NCBI RefSeq assembly: GCF_024721995.1
Contig: NZ_JANQBC010000005.1
Coordinates: 248,001-312,000, forward strand
DNA from: Paenibacillus radicibacter
Lineage (GTDB): Bacteria; Bacillota; Bacilli; Paenibacillales; NBRC-103111
Reading direction: 5' to 3'
Length of the DNA: 64,000 nucleotides
How positions within the stretch are numbered: the stretch's first letter is position 1; each line of letters starts with the position of its first letter. The notes below the pieces were generated by a model. That model did no database searches, was not told where the DNA came from, and saw only the letters and a list, made by a program, of their open reading frames with translations. Shown in pieces: positions 45,084-53,520 of this stretch. Position numbers and translations under genes: made by a program.

Positions 45084-45159
45084 TGAGGGCTGAGCCCTTG
45101 TGTAGCAAGGGATTGTCCTCAGGGCAACACTGATTGCCCACATTGTGTAAAATGAAGAC

Positions 45160-45195
45160 ACCTTAGAGTGATGGAAATTGCTCTAAGGTTTTTTC
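45160..45195 (+). terminator. Rho-independent terminator downstream of groEL
   Basis: ACCTTAGAG (45160-45168) pairs with CTCTAAGGT (45181-45189) around a 12-nt loop, followed by TTTTTTC. It lies within the island, so the present groESL transcript ends in acquired sequence. Confidence 0.85.
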
Positions 45196-45201
45196 TATAT
45201 C

Positions 45202-45230
45202 CAAGAGATAGCCTCGCTGGCCATCTCTTG
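45202..45230. repeat. Inverted repeat, 12-bp arms
   Basis: CAAGAGATAGCC and GGCCATCTCTTG pair with one mismatch around TCGCT. It has no T-run and sits just after the groEL terminator. Confidence 0.7.
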
Positions 45231-45235
45231 ACAGC

Positions 45236-45268
45236 AGAACGCTCACTCCATCATGGAGTGAGCGTTCT
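45236..45268. repeat. Perfect 33-base palindrome
   Basis: AGAACGCTCACTCCAT, one central C, and the exact complement ATGGAGTGAGCGTTCT. It lies five bases after the previous inverted repeat. It could be a hairpin terminator (TTCTATTC follows) or a recombinase or regulator site of the island. Confidence 0.8.
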
Positions 45269-45449
45269 ATTCATTAGTCCAAGCAACCTCTTATCAATAC
45301 CTAAAAAGACTTCGGAACGGGTAGCCGTACACTCTTTAACATAAGTGCAACCGTAAGTTGACAAAGTGCATGCCCCAGTTGATAGAAATAGAGGGAATTT
45401 GGGTATAAGATAAAGATGGCAATATGATAAAATACAAGGAGGAAAAAAC

Positions 45450-45635
45450 ATGAGCAAAGTAAAGATCGCCAAAATTGTTATTACCTTAGGAGTACTAGTC
45501 CTTTTGAAAATTTTTATGGATTCAGCACCAAGAATTAGCGAGTCAATATCTAATGCAGTCGTTTTCACAGGCTTTCTAATTTTCGTAATTTATTATGGCA
45601 TATCCGAAATTAAAAAAAAAAATGAAAAGAAATAA
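45450..45635 (+). CDS. Small two-helix membrane protein
   Basis: A 61-residue protein with two predicted membrane helices (about residues 6-24 and 36-53) and a Lys-rich tail (EIKKKNEKK). AGGAGG precedes the ATG. It lies 33 bases before the XRE regulator gene, and the two probably form an operon. Similar small membrane partners occur beside membrane-bound XRE regulators; the function is unknown. Confidence 0.65.
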   Translation: MSKVKIAKIVITLGVLVLLKIFMDSAPRISESISNAVVFTGFLIFVIYYGISEIKKKNEKK

Positions 45636-45668
45636 GAGAGAAGCAAGCTTCTAAAGGAGGTAAGACAA

Positions 45669-46457
45669 ATGACTTTTGGTGAAAAGCTTTTTCAACTTAG
45701 AAAAGAAAAAGGACTTTCTCAAGAGGCTTTAGCCGAAAAGCTAAACACAACAAGACAAGCAATAAGTAAATGGGAGAATGGGCAAGGCTATCCTGAAACT
45801 GAAAAAATCCTAATGATTGGTAATGTCTTCGAGGTATCTATGGACTATCTATTGAAGGATTCTGTTGAGCCAAGCAATGATAAACAGGCTGGATATTATG
45901 TCAGCAAAGAAATGGCAGAAGGATATTTATTGTCAGTACATAAGGCTTCTAAATATGTAGCATCAGGTTTCTTTCTGATTGCATTGTCCTTAATCCCCTA
46001 CTTTATATTTAACCAAGATCCGGCGAAATATATGATACCAACCATCATTTTGGCTACGGTTGGTATTGGGATGTTTGTGTCAGCATCATTTATACAAGAG
46101 GACCAATATAAAGTATTAAAAACAGAGCCGTTGCTGTTTGATGAAAAGTACCTTAAAGAGTTGAATACAAGATACGAAAATCTAAAGAAGAGATATTTCG
46201 CAATTAATTTAGTAGGCACCAGTTTATTTGTCGCTGGAATCATAGCCATAGGAATAGAAAGAAGGTTTATTGATACCGGATTTTTAATGCCCTATTATCC
46301 AGTCTGTATTGGATTGATTGCAATCGGAGTCCACATTATAACGCGAACTTCAACCCTGATTGACGCATATAAGCTACTAGCAAAAAATGAGCTGTATACG
46401 ACTAAATTCGGCTTCAAGTTCAAAAGGAAAATAAAGAGAAAGTTTGATGATTTATAA
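45669..46457 (+). CDS. XRE family regulator with a membrane domain
   Basis: A 262-residue protein. An HTH_3 domain fills residues 5-60 (LRKEKGLSQEALAEKLNTTRQAISKWENGQ). About four hydrophobic segments follow (near 97-113, 117-135, 178-197 and 205-223). The tail is basic (FKFKRKIKRK). It may sense a membrane state and regulate its own operon. AAAGGAGG lies 8 bases before the ATG. It is AT-rich compared with groEL and lies inside the island. Confidence 0.85.
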   Translation: MTFGEKLFQLRKEKGLSQEALAEKLNTTRQAISKWENGQGYPETEKILMIGNVFEVSMDYLLKDSVEPSNDKQAGYYVSKEMAEGYLLSVHKASKYVASGFFLIALSLIPYFIFNQDPAKYMIPTIILATVGIGMFVSASFIQEDQYKVLKTEPLLFDEKYLKELNTRYENLKKRYFAINLVGTSLFVAGIIAIGIERRFIDTGFLMPYYPVCIGLIAIGVHIITRTSTLIDAYKLLAKNELYTTKFGFKFKRKIKRKFDDL

Positions 46458-46566
46458 TAAGCAACGGTTTGAAGCTTAAAGTTGCTACTTCTTGAAGTCA
46501 CAATAGCCGCAAGCTCTTTCTTACATCAACACTAACCGCTTGAGAGCCCTATATTTAAACAAAAAA

Positions 46567-46624
46567 GAAATCGCTATTTGGCAAAATGGAAATATAACCA
46601 ACCATAACCAAAAGGAGCGATTTC
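46567..46624 (+). repeat. Inverted repeat before the transposase fragment
   Basis: GAAATCGCT (46567-46575) and AGCGATTTC (46616-46624) are exact complements around 40 bases. It may be the end of the degenerate insertion sequence or a hairpin covering the transposase start. Confidence 0.5.
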
Positions 46625-46782
46625 ATTGTATAAAAGATTCCATGGACCAGCTTCATCTGCCAATGGATTTGGAGGTCGATAATCCTCCCAATCATCGTAT
46701 TCGTCTTGCTAATGAAGCGGTGAACCGTTTGGATGACCAGTCCTTTAAGGCAGCTTATCCTAGTGGAGGACGAGACAGCTCC
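46621..46782 (+). pseudogene. Transposase N-terminal fragment (IS1182-like)
   Basis: Translation gives DQLHLPMDLEVDNPPNHRIR, LANEAVNRLDD and AAYPSGGRDS, matching my memory of the N-terminus of IS1182-type/DUF772 transposases. Catalytic domains are absent, and the frame runs out at about 46782 directly against the integrase pseudogene of the opposite strand. It is a remnant. Confidence 0.6.
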
Positions 46783-47282
46783 CAACTTTTTAAGATAGCT
46801 CCTTAATCTTTGGGACGCTTCTTTCTTCATCGTCTTAGTGACATGAAGATAAACGCGCTTTGTAATTTCGTCGTCCTGGTGCCCTAATCTCATGAATGCC
46901 GACTCCAGCCTCTGCAAGTAATTATGTATGCGTGTGACGCAAGGAATGAGGGGTTAGTTCCATTCTATCCAGCGAGCCTTAGAATCCTTCTCATACGGTT
47001 CTGGATCGTTTTAATAAATTCAGGATAGCCCATATCCTTATCGTTTTTGGCAAATATGAAATCTTGATCGTAATACACATCTCGATGAAGCATCGTAAGC
47101 TCATTTTGACGAGCTTTTAGCTTTTCAAGGTATTTCACCTTTACCCGTGAGTGGATCTCGACCGATATCAAGGGTGAATGACCAGGTCGCATCACAAATA
47201 CAGCGTTTACCGCCGCATTTACAACCACGTTTTCTAAAGTAGCCTTTCGGATTTATCGAACCAAATTTTCAAGAAAATCGGA
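46783..47282 (-). pseudogene. Tyrosine recombinase (phage/ICE integrase) pseudogene
   Basis: Read on the minus strand in three frames, the pieces are in the right order. An Arm DNA-binding motif (FRKRGCKCGGKRCICDATWS, then IDIGRDPLTGKGEIP) comes first, then a catalytic-domain piece (RQNELTMLHRDVYYDQDFIFAK), then LTPHSLRHTHT followed by an in-frame TAA, then LLAEAGVG, and finally RLGHQDDEITKRVYLHV with the catalytic Tyr. The region between the Arm domain and the catalytic piece is deleted, and there are at least two frameshifts and one nonsense codon. It cannot make a functional enzyme. Confidence 0.8.
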
Positions 47283-47332
47283 CAAATCCCCCACCAAGAG
47301 ACTCAAAAAACACATAATAACGTCCTTGTCTC

Positions 47333-47352
47333 ATGGGCGGCATGATGTAATA
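47333..47352 (+). repeat. Right attachment-site repeat (groEL 3' end copy)
   Basis: This is identical to 45064-45083. A weak hairpin AAGGC-GTTAA-GCCTT with T-run follows at 47352-47369 and is probably the original groEL terminator, displaced by the island. Confidence 0.8.
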
Positions 47353-47429
47353 AGGCGTTAAGCCTTTTTACATCAGGGTTAGATGACTGCGCAGCGTCTA
47401 TTCCCGCATTTTTCCCATATGATACAGAA

Positions 47430-47475
47430 GAAGCTTCTCACGATTTCAATTGAACTTGTGGGGAGCTTTTTTTAC
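47430..47475 (+). terminator. Hairpin terminator upstream of yitT
   Basis: AAGCTTCTCACGA and TTGTGGGGAGCTT pair imperfectly around a TTCAATTGAA inner stem, followed by seven Ts. It is nearly the same sequence as the terminator at 48488. Confidence 0.75.
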
Positions 47476-47615
47476 TTGTTAACAAAGATTGAATGCTTGT
47501 GTTAGATTATTTTGAAATATTTATCACTTGCAGGAAAATAATTTCATGGTAAAGTGGTAGCTGGTCGACATAAACATATAACACCTAGAGGGTTGTTCTG
47601 AAAGGGAAATATCAA

Positions 47616-48470
47616 ATGAATTTTCAGTCCGTATTCACCAAATCACGGTGGAAGATTTTTACTTATGATGTGTTCATTACGATTGTTTGCGGTTTGCTAG
47701 TGGGGGCGGGGATTCAGCTGTTTCTGACGCCTCATCATTTACTAAGCGGGGGTATTCCAGGTCTTGCGTTGATTGCGAATTATGCAGTTGGTTGGGATAT
47801 GTCTCTGACGTATTTCATACTGAATCTGCCTTTAATCATATGGGGTTATATTTCTCTCGGAAAGAAGTTTATTCTACTTAGCTTAACTTCGGTTCTAGCT
47901 ACGACGGTTGCACTGAAATTCATACCCGCCTATCAAGTGACGACAGATCCGATTATTGCGGCTATTGTGGGGGGAATTATTATTTCCATCGGTGTAGGTT
48001 ACTCGCTACGTGTTGGGGGATCTACGGGTGGATTCGATATTATCGGATTTATTATGACGAAGAAGCGTGACTTCCCCCTGGGTAACGTGTTATCTGTATT
48101 AAACTCATCAATCGTTGTCGTGGTTGGTTTTCTTAATAGTTGGGATGTTGCTTTCTACTCGATGCTCTCGATCTATGTGAAGGGAAAGGGAATCGATATG
48201 ATACACGTTCGTCATATGAAGGTGACAGCGTTCATCGTGACGGAGAAGAAAGAATTGATGGCAGAAGAACTCGTCAAATTCTCACATGGTGTAACTATGA
48301 TTGATGCGTATGGTTGTTACAGCCATAAGGCCAAATATATGCTGATGACGGTCACTACTCGGCATGAGTTGCCTGCTCTTCGGAAGCGCGTGCTTGAACT
48401 AGACTCCAAGTCGTTCATTAACATTGTGGATACCGCGGAGGTTGTTGGAAGATTCCGAAGGATCGTATAA
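47616..48470 (+). CDS. YitT family membrane protein
   Basis: A 284-residue protein with about five or six N-terminal membrane helices (residues 10-195) and a C-terminal cytosolic DUF2179 domain (about 225-280). The family signature GVGYSLRVGGSTGGFDIIG is present near residue 130. The physiological role is not established. It is flanked by two near-identical terminators. Confidence 0.88.
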   Translation: MNFQSVFTKSRWKIFTYDVFITIVCGLLVGAGIQLFLTPHHLLSGGIPGLALIANYAVGWDMSLTYFILNLPLIIWGYISLGKKFILLSLTSVLATTVALKFIPAYQVTTDPIIAAIVGGIIISIGVGYSLRVGGSTGGFDIIGFIMTKKRDFPLGNVLSVLNSSIVVVVGFLNSWDVAFYSMLSIYVKGKGIDMIHVRHMKVTAFIVTEKKELMAEELVKFSHGVTMIDAYGCYSHKAKYMLMTVTTRHELPALRKRVLELDSKSFINIVDTAEVVGRFRRIV

Positions 48471-48487
48471 AGTTGAAAACTAACCAG

Positions 48488-48528
48488 AAGCTTCTTACGA
48501 GTTCAATTGAACTCGTGGGGAGCTTTTA
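48488..48528 (+). terminator. Hairpin terminator after yitT
   Basis: CGAGTTCAATTGAACTCG is a perfect 18-base palindrome inside AAGCTTCTTA and TGGGGAGCTT arms, followed by TTATTC. It closely matches the terminator at 47430. Confidence 0.8.
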
Positions 48529-48586
48529 TTCATTTAGTTAATTATCCTTAAAAAATAAAAGAGATGGCAATATGCCACCTCTGGAT

Positions 48587-49633
48587 TTATAATTTCCTAT
48601 ATTTTTTCAAAGCGAAGATATTCAGCACGATAAAAAGGATAGCAAATCCAGTAAGCACTAGAATGTCGAAGCTGACTTCACTTAAGCCCTGCCCCTTGTA
48701 CATGATCCCTTTGAGCGCATCAGCAGCATAATATAGCGGCATGATCTTGCCTAAAGATTGCAGCCATGTCGCCATGTTATCCAGCGGGAAGAGGCCAGAG
48801 AAGAACACTTGCGGTACGACAACGAGCGGGATGAACTGAATCATCTGGAATTCGGATGAGGCGAAGGTAGACAATAGGATTCCAAGTGTTAGTGCCACAA
48901 AAGCAATAAGAATATTGATCAGAATGACGTGCCAGATAGAGCCTACGAGCACCAGATCAAGCACATTGATGGAGTAGATGACGACGATGATTGTCTGGAT
49001 CAAGGCAAAAAGTCCATAGCCGATCAAATATCCCATAATGATCTCACTTCGACGAATAGGAGTCGACATTAAGCGATCCAGTGTACCTGTCATTCGCTCG
49101 CGAAGCAGTCCAATTCCTGAGATCAGGAACACGAAGAAGAAGACGAAGAATCCAACGAGAACAGGGCTTAACACGTCGAAGAAACTGGTATTGGCATCTC
49201 CGTACACATAATGAATGTCGATATTCGATTGCAGCTGGCTTGTCATGTCAACGCCCATCTGGGTCTGAGCGCTTAACAGAATAGCTTGTTGAATTTTCAT
49301 TTGCAGCATCTTGGATGTGGACGGATCGGTGTTCTGAAGCGTCAAATCGATCTTCCCGTCTTTTAATTGGAGCAATCCATCGAGATTGTCCTTGGTGATA
49401 GTGTCTGCTGTAATTTTATCGTATGGACGAACGTCAATTTTTCCTTTTTCAAGTACGGGAATAATATTGTTATTCATGTTGTATACGCCGAGCTTAGGTG
49501 ATGAGGCATCGCTATTGAAAATAAGATACATCAGTGACAGTACCAAGAGTGGGGCGAGAAATAGCAAGGCGAGAGTCCGTTTATCTCGTATCATTTGTAA
49601 AATGATGCGTTTAATCAAAGCAGAAATTCTCAT
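48587..49633 (-). CDS. ABC-2 type transporter permease
   Basis: A 348-residue protein with an N-terminal membrane helix (about residues 20-40), a large extracytoplasmic region (about 45-160), and five helices in the C-terminal half. LLRERMTGTLDRLMSTPIRRSEI is the typical conserved cytosolic loop of the YhgE/DrrB-like ABC2 permeases. It pairs with the ATPase, whose stop overlaps its ATG in ATGA. It likely exports a lipophilic compound or drug. Confidence 0.88.
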   Translation of the reverse strand: MRISALIKRIILQMIRDKRTLALLFLAPLLVLSLMYLIFNSDASSPKLGVYNMNNNIIPVLEKGKIDVRPYDKITADTITKDNLDGLLQLKDGKIDLTLQNTDPSTSKMLQMKIQQAILLSAQTQMGVDMTSQLQSNIDIHYVYGDANTSFFDVLSPVLVGFFVFFFVFLISGIGLLRERMTGTLDRLMSTPIRRSEIIMGYLIGYGLFALIQTIIVVIYSINVLDLVLVGSIWHVILINILIAFVALTLGILLSTFASSEFQMIQFIPLVVVPQVFFSGLFPLDNMATWLQSLGKIMPLYYAADALKGIMYKGQGLSEVSFDILVLTGFAILFIVLNIFALKKYRKL

Positions 49634-50355
49634 ACGTTCACGCCTCCTGCCCGTAAAAAGACGGTTTCGAGATCGTCTGTTTCATATTGCGCTTTCAGAT
49701 CAGCAGGAGAGCCTTCGGTTAGAATATGTCCTTGTCGTACCATCGCGAGGCGGTCACAGCGTTCGGCTTCATCCATGACATGTGTGGTGATGATGATGGT
49801 TTTGTGTTCTTCATTTTTCAAGCGGAATAGTTCTTGCCAGATCGTGCGTCTCAGCTCAGGGTCAATGCCGACAGTTGGCTCGTCAAGAATGAGAATTTGA
49901 GGATTCTGTATGAGTGCGATAGCAAGGGATAGACGGCGCTTCATACCGCCTGAGTAGGCAGATACTTTCTTCGATAATTGATCAGTAAGATTAACAAGTC
50001 CCGCGGCATAGGCGATGCGGGTTGTTTGTTCGGATTTTTTTAATTTAAAAAGAGAGGCAAAGAATTTCAGATTCTCTGCGCCAGTTAGCTCCGCATAGAG
50101 GGCATCAGATTGCGCCATATAGCCAATTTGCTGCAGTACTTCAAGATTAGGCATCTTATTGCCGAGTACAGACACACTCCCAGTATCTGTCTGATCCATG
50201 CCGACCATAAGCTTGACGATTGTCGTCTTACCCGCTCCAGAAGGACCGATGAGTCCATAAATTTGCCCGCGCATTACTTCGATATTGATGTTGTCTAACA
50301 CTTTTTTCTTGCGAAAACTTTTGCTGGTGTTATGTAGTTGAATTGTTGTTTCCAT
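49630..50355 (-). CDS. ABC transporter ATP-binding protein (DrrA-like)
   Basis: A 241-residue ATPase with Walker A GPSGAGKTT, signature YSGGMKRRLSLAIAL, Walker B ILILDEPTVGIDPELR and the TTHVMDEAERCDR switch region. The start is ATG 50355 behind GAGGAAGG; a longer frame upstream has no ABC homology. It partners the overlapping ABC-2 permease. Confidence 0.9.
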   Translation of the reverse strand: METTIQLHNTSKSFRKKKVLDNINIEVMRGQIYGLIGPSGAGKTTIVKLMVGMDQTDTGSVSVLGNKMPNLEVLQQIGYMAQSDALYAELTGAENLKFFASLFKLKKSEQTTRIAYAAGLVNLTDQLSKKVSAYSGGMKRRLSLAIALIQNPQILILDEPTVGIDPELRRTIWQELFRLKNEEHKTIIITTHVMDEAERCDRLAMVRQGHILTEGSPADLKAQYETDDLETVFLRAGGVNV

Positions 50356-50460
50356 GAGCCTATACACCTTCCTCGTACGAAGTGGTGAATCTCTCTTAAA
50401 TATACAAGAGACTCCCCACATGTGAGAAGTCTCAAAATAGTCATGATACAAATTATGTTG

Positions 50461-50829
50461 TTATAACATGCTCATGGCTACGCCAATTCCATACGGAATA
50501 AGCCACAAGATCCAGACGATAAGGCTAAATTTATGAAAGTTTGCTTGCGATTTCGCGTTGCCTTTCCACTTCACAAGACCAGCCCAAGCAGCATGAATTA
50601 GCATCAGAATAAGGGCAATTTCACCTGTAATCGCGTGTACATAATTGTTCGTCCCTTCGGCAGCAGCAATGGAACTCATGAGCATCGTGCCTGTTGTATC
50701 ACAGATTAGACCGATTAGGAAATAAATCAAATGGCTATTCTTCAGTGTACCAGAACGTTTCTCTCCCCATACACCGATCGTATAGAAAACAAGTGCTAAA
50801 TTAATAAATATAATTGCAGCCACTAGCAT
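50461..50829 (-). CDS. HsmA/TIGR03987-like four-helix membrane protein
   Basis: A 122-residue protein with four membrane helices. Its His and Asp/Thr residues lie in helices (GLICDTTGTMLM; HAITGEIALILMLIHAAWA), a pattern I associate with the TIGR03987/HsmA family. Function is unknown. AAGGAG precedes the ATG. Confidence 0.65.
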   Translation of the reverse strand: MLVAAIIFINLALVFYTIGVWGEKRSGTLKNSHLIYFLIGLICDTTGTMLMSSIAAAEGTNNYVHAITGEIALILMLIHAAWAGLVKWKGNAKSQANFHKFSLIVWILWLIPYGIGVAMSML

Positions 50830-50923
50830 GTTGTATCACTCCTTGTTGTTATCGCTGCGGTATGTCTTAAGCATACGCCTAAAATTTGAACGGAGTGTGA
50901 ACGAACGATTACATCTCGTATGA

Positions 50924-50952
50924 TTGACAAATGATTAGGAAATTACTATACT
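50924..50952 (+). promoter_or_regulatory. SigA promoter of tyrS
   Basis: A perfect TTGACA (50924-50929), a 17-base spacer and TATACT (50947-50952). Transcription should begin near 50959, at the start of the T-box leader. Confidence 0.8.
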
Positions 50953-50958
50953 GTCGTT

Positions 50959-51229
50959 AATCTTATACGAAACATACGTAGAAGGAACGCAGTAGCAAAT
51001 TGTCCCTGTTACACAGAAAGCTGGGGGTTGATGGAACTCAGCACAAACAATGTTGCGAATTACATTCTGGAGTATCTTAGGTAATGCTAAGCGAAGTGGC
51101 AATGCGATACAATTGCTAAGAGTGGCACGAATTTGCGCGATTAAGAAACGCAGTTCTTGCAATCTGGGTGGTAACACGGTTATTAATCGTCCCTATGTCT
51201 ATATGACATAGGGGCGTTTTTGTTTTTTT
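50959..51229 (+). ncRNA. T-box leader of tyrS
   Basis: A 270-base leader with the T-box sequence GGGTGGTAACACGG at 51167-51180, which pairs with the 3' end of uncharged tRNA in the antiterminator. The terminator CGTCCCTATGTC/GACATAGGGGCG (51188-51216) with T-run follows. A stem I region precedes it, and TAC at 51061-51063, a Tyr codon, is the probable specifier. Uncharged tRNA-Tyr would let transcription proceed into tyrS. Confidence 0.88.
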
Positions 51230-51239
51230 AAAATATAAT

Positions 51240-51403
51240 TTTGTGATCAAACAGTTAAACGAAAGAAAAATGTAGTGCTGGAGGAACGAAGTGTTCGCCT
51301 TTGAAATCGTGAAATAACATTAAAACCTAATCAAAAAATTCACGATTGAGACAGCGACCGGAAGTACTATATTTTTCTGCAGTGACTCGGCTGTTTGAGC
51401 ACA
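51240..51403. repeat. Inverted-repeat element, copy C, inserted between T-box and tyrS
   Basis: The ends TTGTGATCAAACAG and CTGTTTGAGCACAA are inverted repeats with one mismatch. The core repeats copy B almost exactly: GAGGAACGAAGTG, TCGCCTTTGAAATCGTGAAA, then TTCACGATTGAGACAGCGA and CCGGAAGTAC. It fills the space between the T-box terminator and the tyrS ribosome site. Confidence 0.85.
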
Positions 51404-51426
51404 ACGACGAAGGAGACGACTAACCC

Positions 51427-52686
51427 ATGAACATTATTGACGAACTATTGTGGCGCGATGCCATCAACCAACAGACTGACGCAGAAGGTCTAAGAGAATA
51501 CGTAGAAAGTAACAAAATCTCCCTATACTGCGGTGTGGATCCAACTGGTGACAGTATGCACGTAGGACACTTGATCCCGTTCATGGTGATGAGACGTTTC
51601 CAACTTTCGGGACATAATCCAGTGATCTTGATCGGCGGAGCAACTGGCACTATTGGTGACCCGAGTGGTCGTAACTCCGAGCGTCAATTGCAGACAATGG
51701 AGCAGGTTCAGGACAATGTGGATGCGCTTAGCGCACAGATGAAGAAACTATTTTTCACAGAGGAAAATAGCCAACTGAAAATGGTGAACAACTACGATTG
51801 GACAAAGGAACTTAGCATTCTAGATTTCTTACGTGAATACGGCAAGAACTTCAACCTGAACACGATGCTTGCAAAAGATACGGTGGCTAGCCGTCTAGAA
51901 ACTGGGATCTCGTTCACCGAATTCTCTTACCAAATCTTGCAGTCCATGGACTTCTTATACTTGTTCAAAGAAGAAGATGTTCGCCTGCAAATCGGTGGTG
52001 CAGATCAGTGGGGCAACATTACAAGCGGTCTGGATCTTATTCGCAAAAAAGAAGGTCACGAAGCTAAAGCATTCGGCTTAACGATTCCGCTAATGCTGAA
52101 ATCAGACGGCACGAAGTTCGGTAAATCCGCGGGTGGTGCGATCTGGCTAGATCCAGCGAAAACAACGCCATACGAGTTCTTCCAATTCTGGTTAAACTCC
52201 GATGACCGCGATGTAGTGAAATACTTGAAATACTTCACATTCTTGTCCAAGGAAGAGATTGATGAGCTTGCTCAGAAGGTTGAATCCGATCCAGGCAAGC
52301 GTGAAGCACAACGTGTACTTGCAGCAGAGATGACGAAATTCGTTCACAGTGAAGCTGCACTCGAGCAAGCAATCAAAATCTCTGAAGCACTATTCAGTGG
52401 AGATGTACGCGCTCTAACTGCGGATGAGATCGAAGCAGGATTCAAGGATATGCCGACATTCGAATCTTCCAAAGAGACGAAGAATCTCGTGGACTGGTTG
52501 GTAGATCTAGGTATTGAGCCTTCCAAGCGTCAAGCACGTGAGGACATTACAAAGGGAGCAATCTTGATGAACGGTGAGCGCGTAACGGATCTTGAGACGA
52601 ATGTTACAGCTGAGAATTCATTCGATGGCAAGTTCATTATTATCCGTAAAGGCAAGAAGAACTACAGCCTAGTTAAACTCGTATAA
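51427..52686 (+). CDS. tyrS: Tyrosine--tRNA ligase
   Basis: A 419-residue class I synthetase. The HIGH motif is HVGH (GDSMHVGHLIP, near residue 44) and KMSKS appears as KFGKS (near residue 232); a C-terminal S4 domain starts at about 350 (RQAREDITKGAILMNGERV). It charges tRNA-Tyr. AAGGAGACG precedes the ATG, directly after repeat copy C. Expression should be controlled by the T-box at 50959. Confidence 0.97.
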   Translation: MNIIDELLWRDAINQQTDAEGLREYVESNKISLYCGVDPTGDSMHVGHLIPFMVMRRFQLSGHNPVILIGGATGTIGDPSGRNSERQLQTMEQVQDNVDALSAQMKKLFFTEENSQLKMVNNYDWTKELSILDFLREYGKNFNLNTMLAKDTVASRLETGISFTEFSYQILQSMDFLYLFKEEDVRLQIGGADQWGNITSGLDLIRKKEGHEAKAFGLTIPLMLKSDGTKFGKSAGGAIWLDPAKTTPYEFFQFWLNSDDRDVVKYLKYFTFLSKEEIDELAQKVESDPGKREAQRVLAAEMTKFVHSEAALEQAIKISEALFSGDVRALTADEIEAGFKDMPTFESSKETKNLVDWLVDLGIEPSKRQAREDITKGAILMNGERVTDLETNVTAENSFDGKFIIIRKGKKNYSLVKLV

Positions 52687-52703
52687 TTACAAGCAACCCA
52701 TAG

Positions 52704-52748
52704 GAAGCCTCTTGAGCGTTCATATCATGAACGGTTCAGGGGGTTTTT
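52704..52748 (+). terminator. Rho-independent terminator after tyrS
   Basis: CCTCTTGAGCGTTCAT and ATGAACGGTTCAGGGGG pair around ATC, followed by TTTTTC. It resembles the terminator at 58083. Confidence 0.85.
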
Positions 52749-52765
52749 CTTTTTTTGCTATAAGC

Positions 52766-52795
52766 TTGATCACAACACTAGAAAATTGTTACAAT
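52766..52795 (+). promoter_or_regulatory. Possible promoter of the sortase gene
   Basis: TTGATC (52766-52771), an 18-base spacer and TACAAT (52790-52795), about 92 bases before the sortase ATG. Confidence 0.4.
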
Positions 52796-52886
52796 GGAAC
52801 AATTGTGTCAGGGGAGACTTCCCCCCAATTTAACTATGCTGTCTGCAAAAACGTACATAGTATCAATGAAAATGGGGTGCTGCAAT

Positions 52887-53495
52887 ATGAAGCGGAGAAT
52901 ATTTTCATTAACGTTAATAGTCATTGGAATGGTGATTCTGGCGTATCCGAGACTATCAGAGATTTATTACGAGAAGCAGCAGCAAAACCTCGTTAAAGAG
53001 TGGGAGACCAGCCTCCAAAATATTCAGGTTGAAGAGGATTCCAACTTTGAGCAGCCAGTTCAGACGAACGTAACTGTGGACTCTGATTATAGTCAATATA
53101 AGAACTTAGACGGTATTCTGGTCATCGATAAAATTGATTTAAAGCTACCTATCCTGCATGGTGCTACGATGGAGAATATGAAGACGACGGCAGCGAGTAT
53201 TGCGAACACGGGAAAAGTCGGATCAATTGGAAATTACGCATTAGCTGGTCACCGAAATCGTACGTTTGGGAGAAATTTTAACAGACTAGATGAACTTGAA
53301 CGTGGTGATTTTATCAAGGTGGACGTTGGGACGCAATCATTCCGCTATCAGGTTACGGAAATTTTTCGTGTAAAGCCTGAGGAAGTATGGGTCTTAGAAG
53401 GTAACGGTAAAGATAAGGAAATCACTTTAGTTACCTGTGATCCTATTGAGAATCCGACACATCGTCTTATTATAAAAGGGAAAATGGAAGAATAA
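52887..53495 (+). CDS. Class D sortase
   Basis: A 202-residue transpeptidase. An N-terminal membrane helix (residues 4-20) anchors it; the catalytic His is in LAGHRN (near 120), the Cys in LVTCDP (near 183), and the Arg in HRLIIKG (near 194). The TLxTC-type and KIDLKLPILHG segments fit class D. It covalently attaches proteins to the wall after cutting a C-terminal LPxTG-like motif. ATG 52887 gives a compact signal anchor; an upstream in-frame start at 52794 lies at the promoter. Its likely substrate is the adhesin downstream. Confidence 0.9.
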   Translation: MKRRIFSLTLIVIGMVILAYPRLSEIYYEKQQQNLVKEWETSLQNIQVEEDSNFEQPVQTNVTVDSDYSQYKNLDGILVIDKIDLKLPILHGATMENMKTTAASIANTGKVGSIGNYALAGHRNRTFGRNFNRLDELERGDFIKVDVGTQSFRYQVTEIFRVKPEEVWVLEGNGKDKEITLVTCDPIENPTHRLIIKGKMEE

Positions 53496-53520
53496 CTTGG
53501 AACTTCAGCAGATTGGGATG

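Noticed and set aside
46540-46806. The 88-codon frame as an intact small protein
   Set aside because: Only its middle matches transposase N-termini; the first part lies in an inverted repeat and the last part is the complement of the integrase remnant.
52712-52996. Open frame of 94 codons overlapping the sortase start
   Set aside because: It starts within the tyrS terminator region and covers the sortase signal anchor in another frame; the sortase frame has clear motifs.
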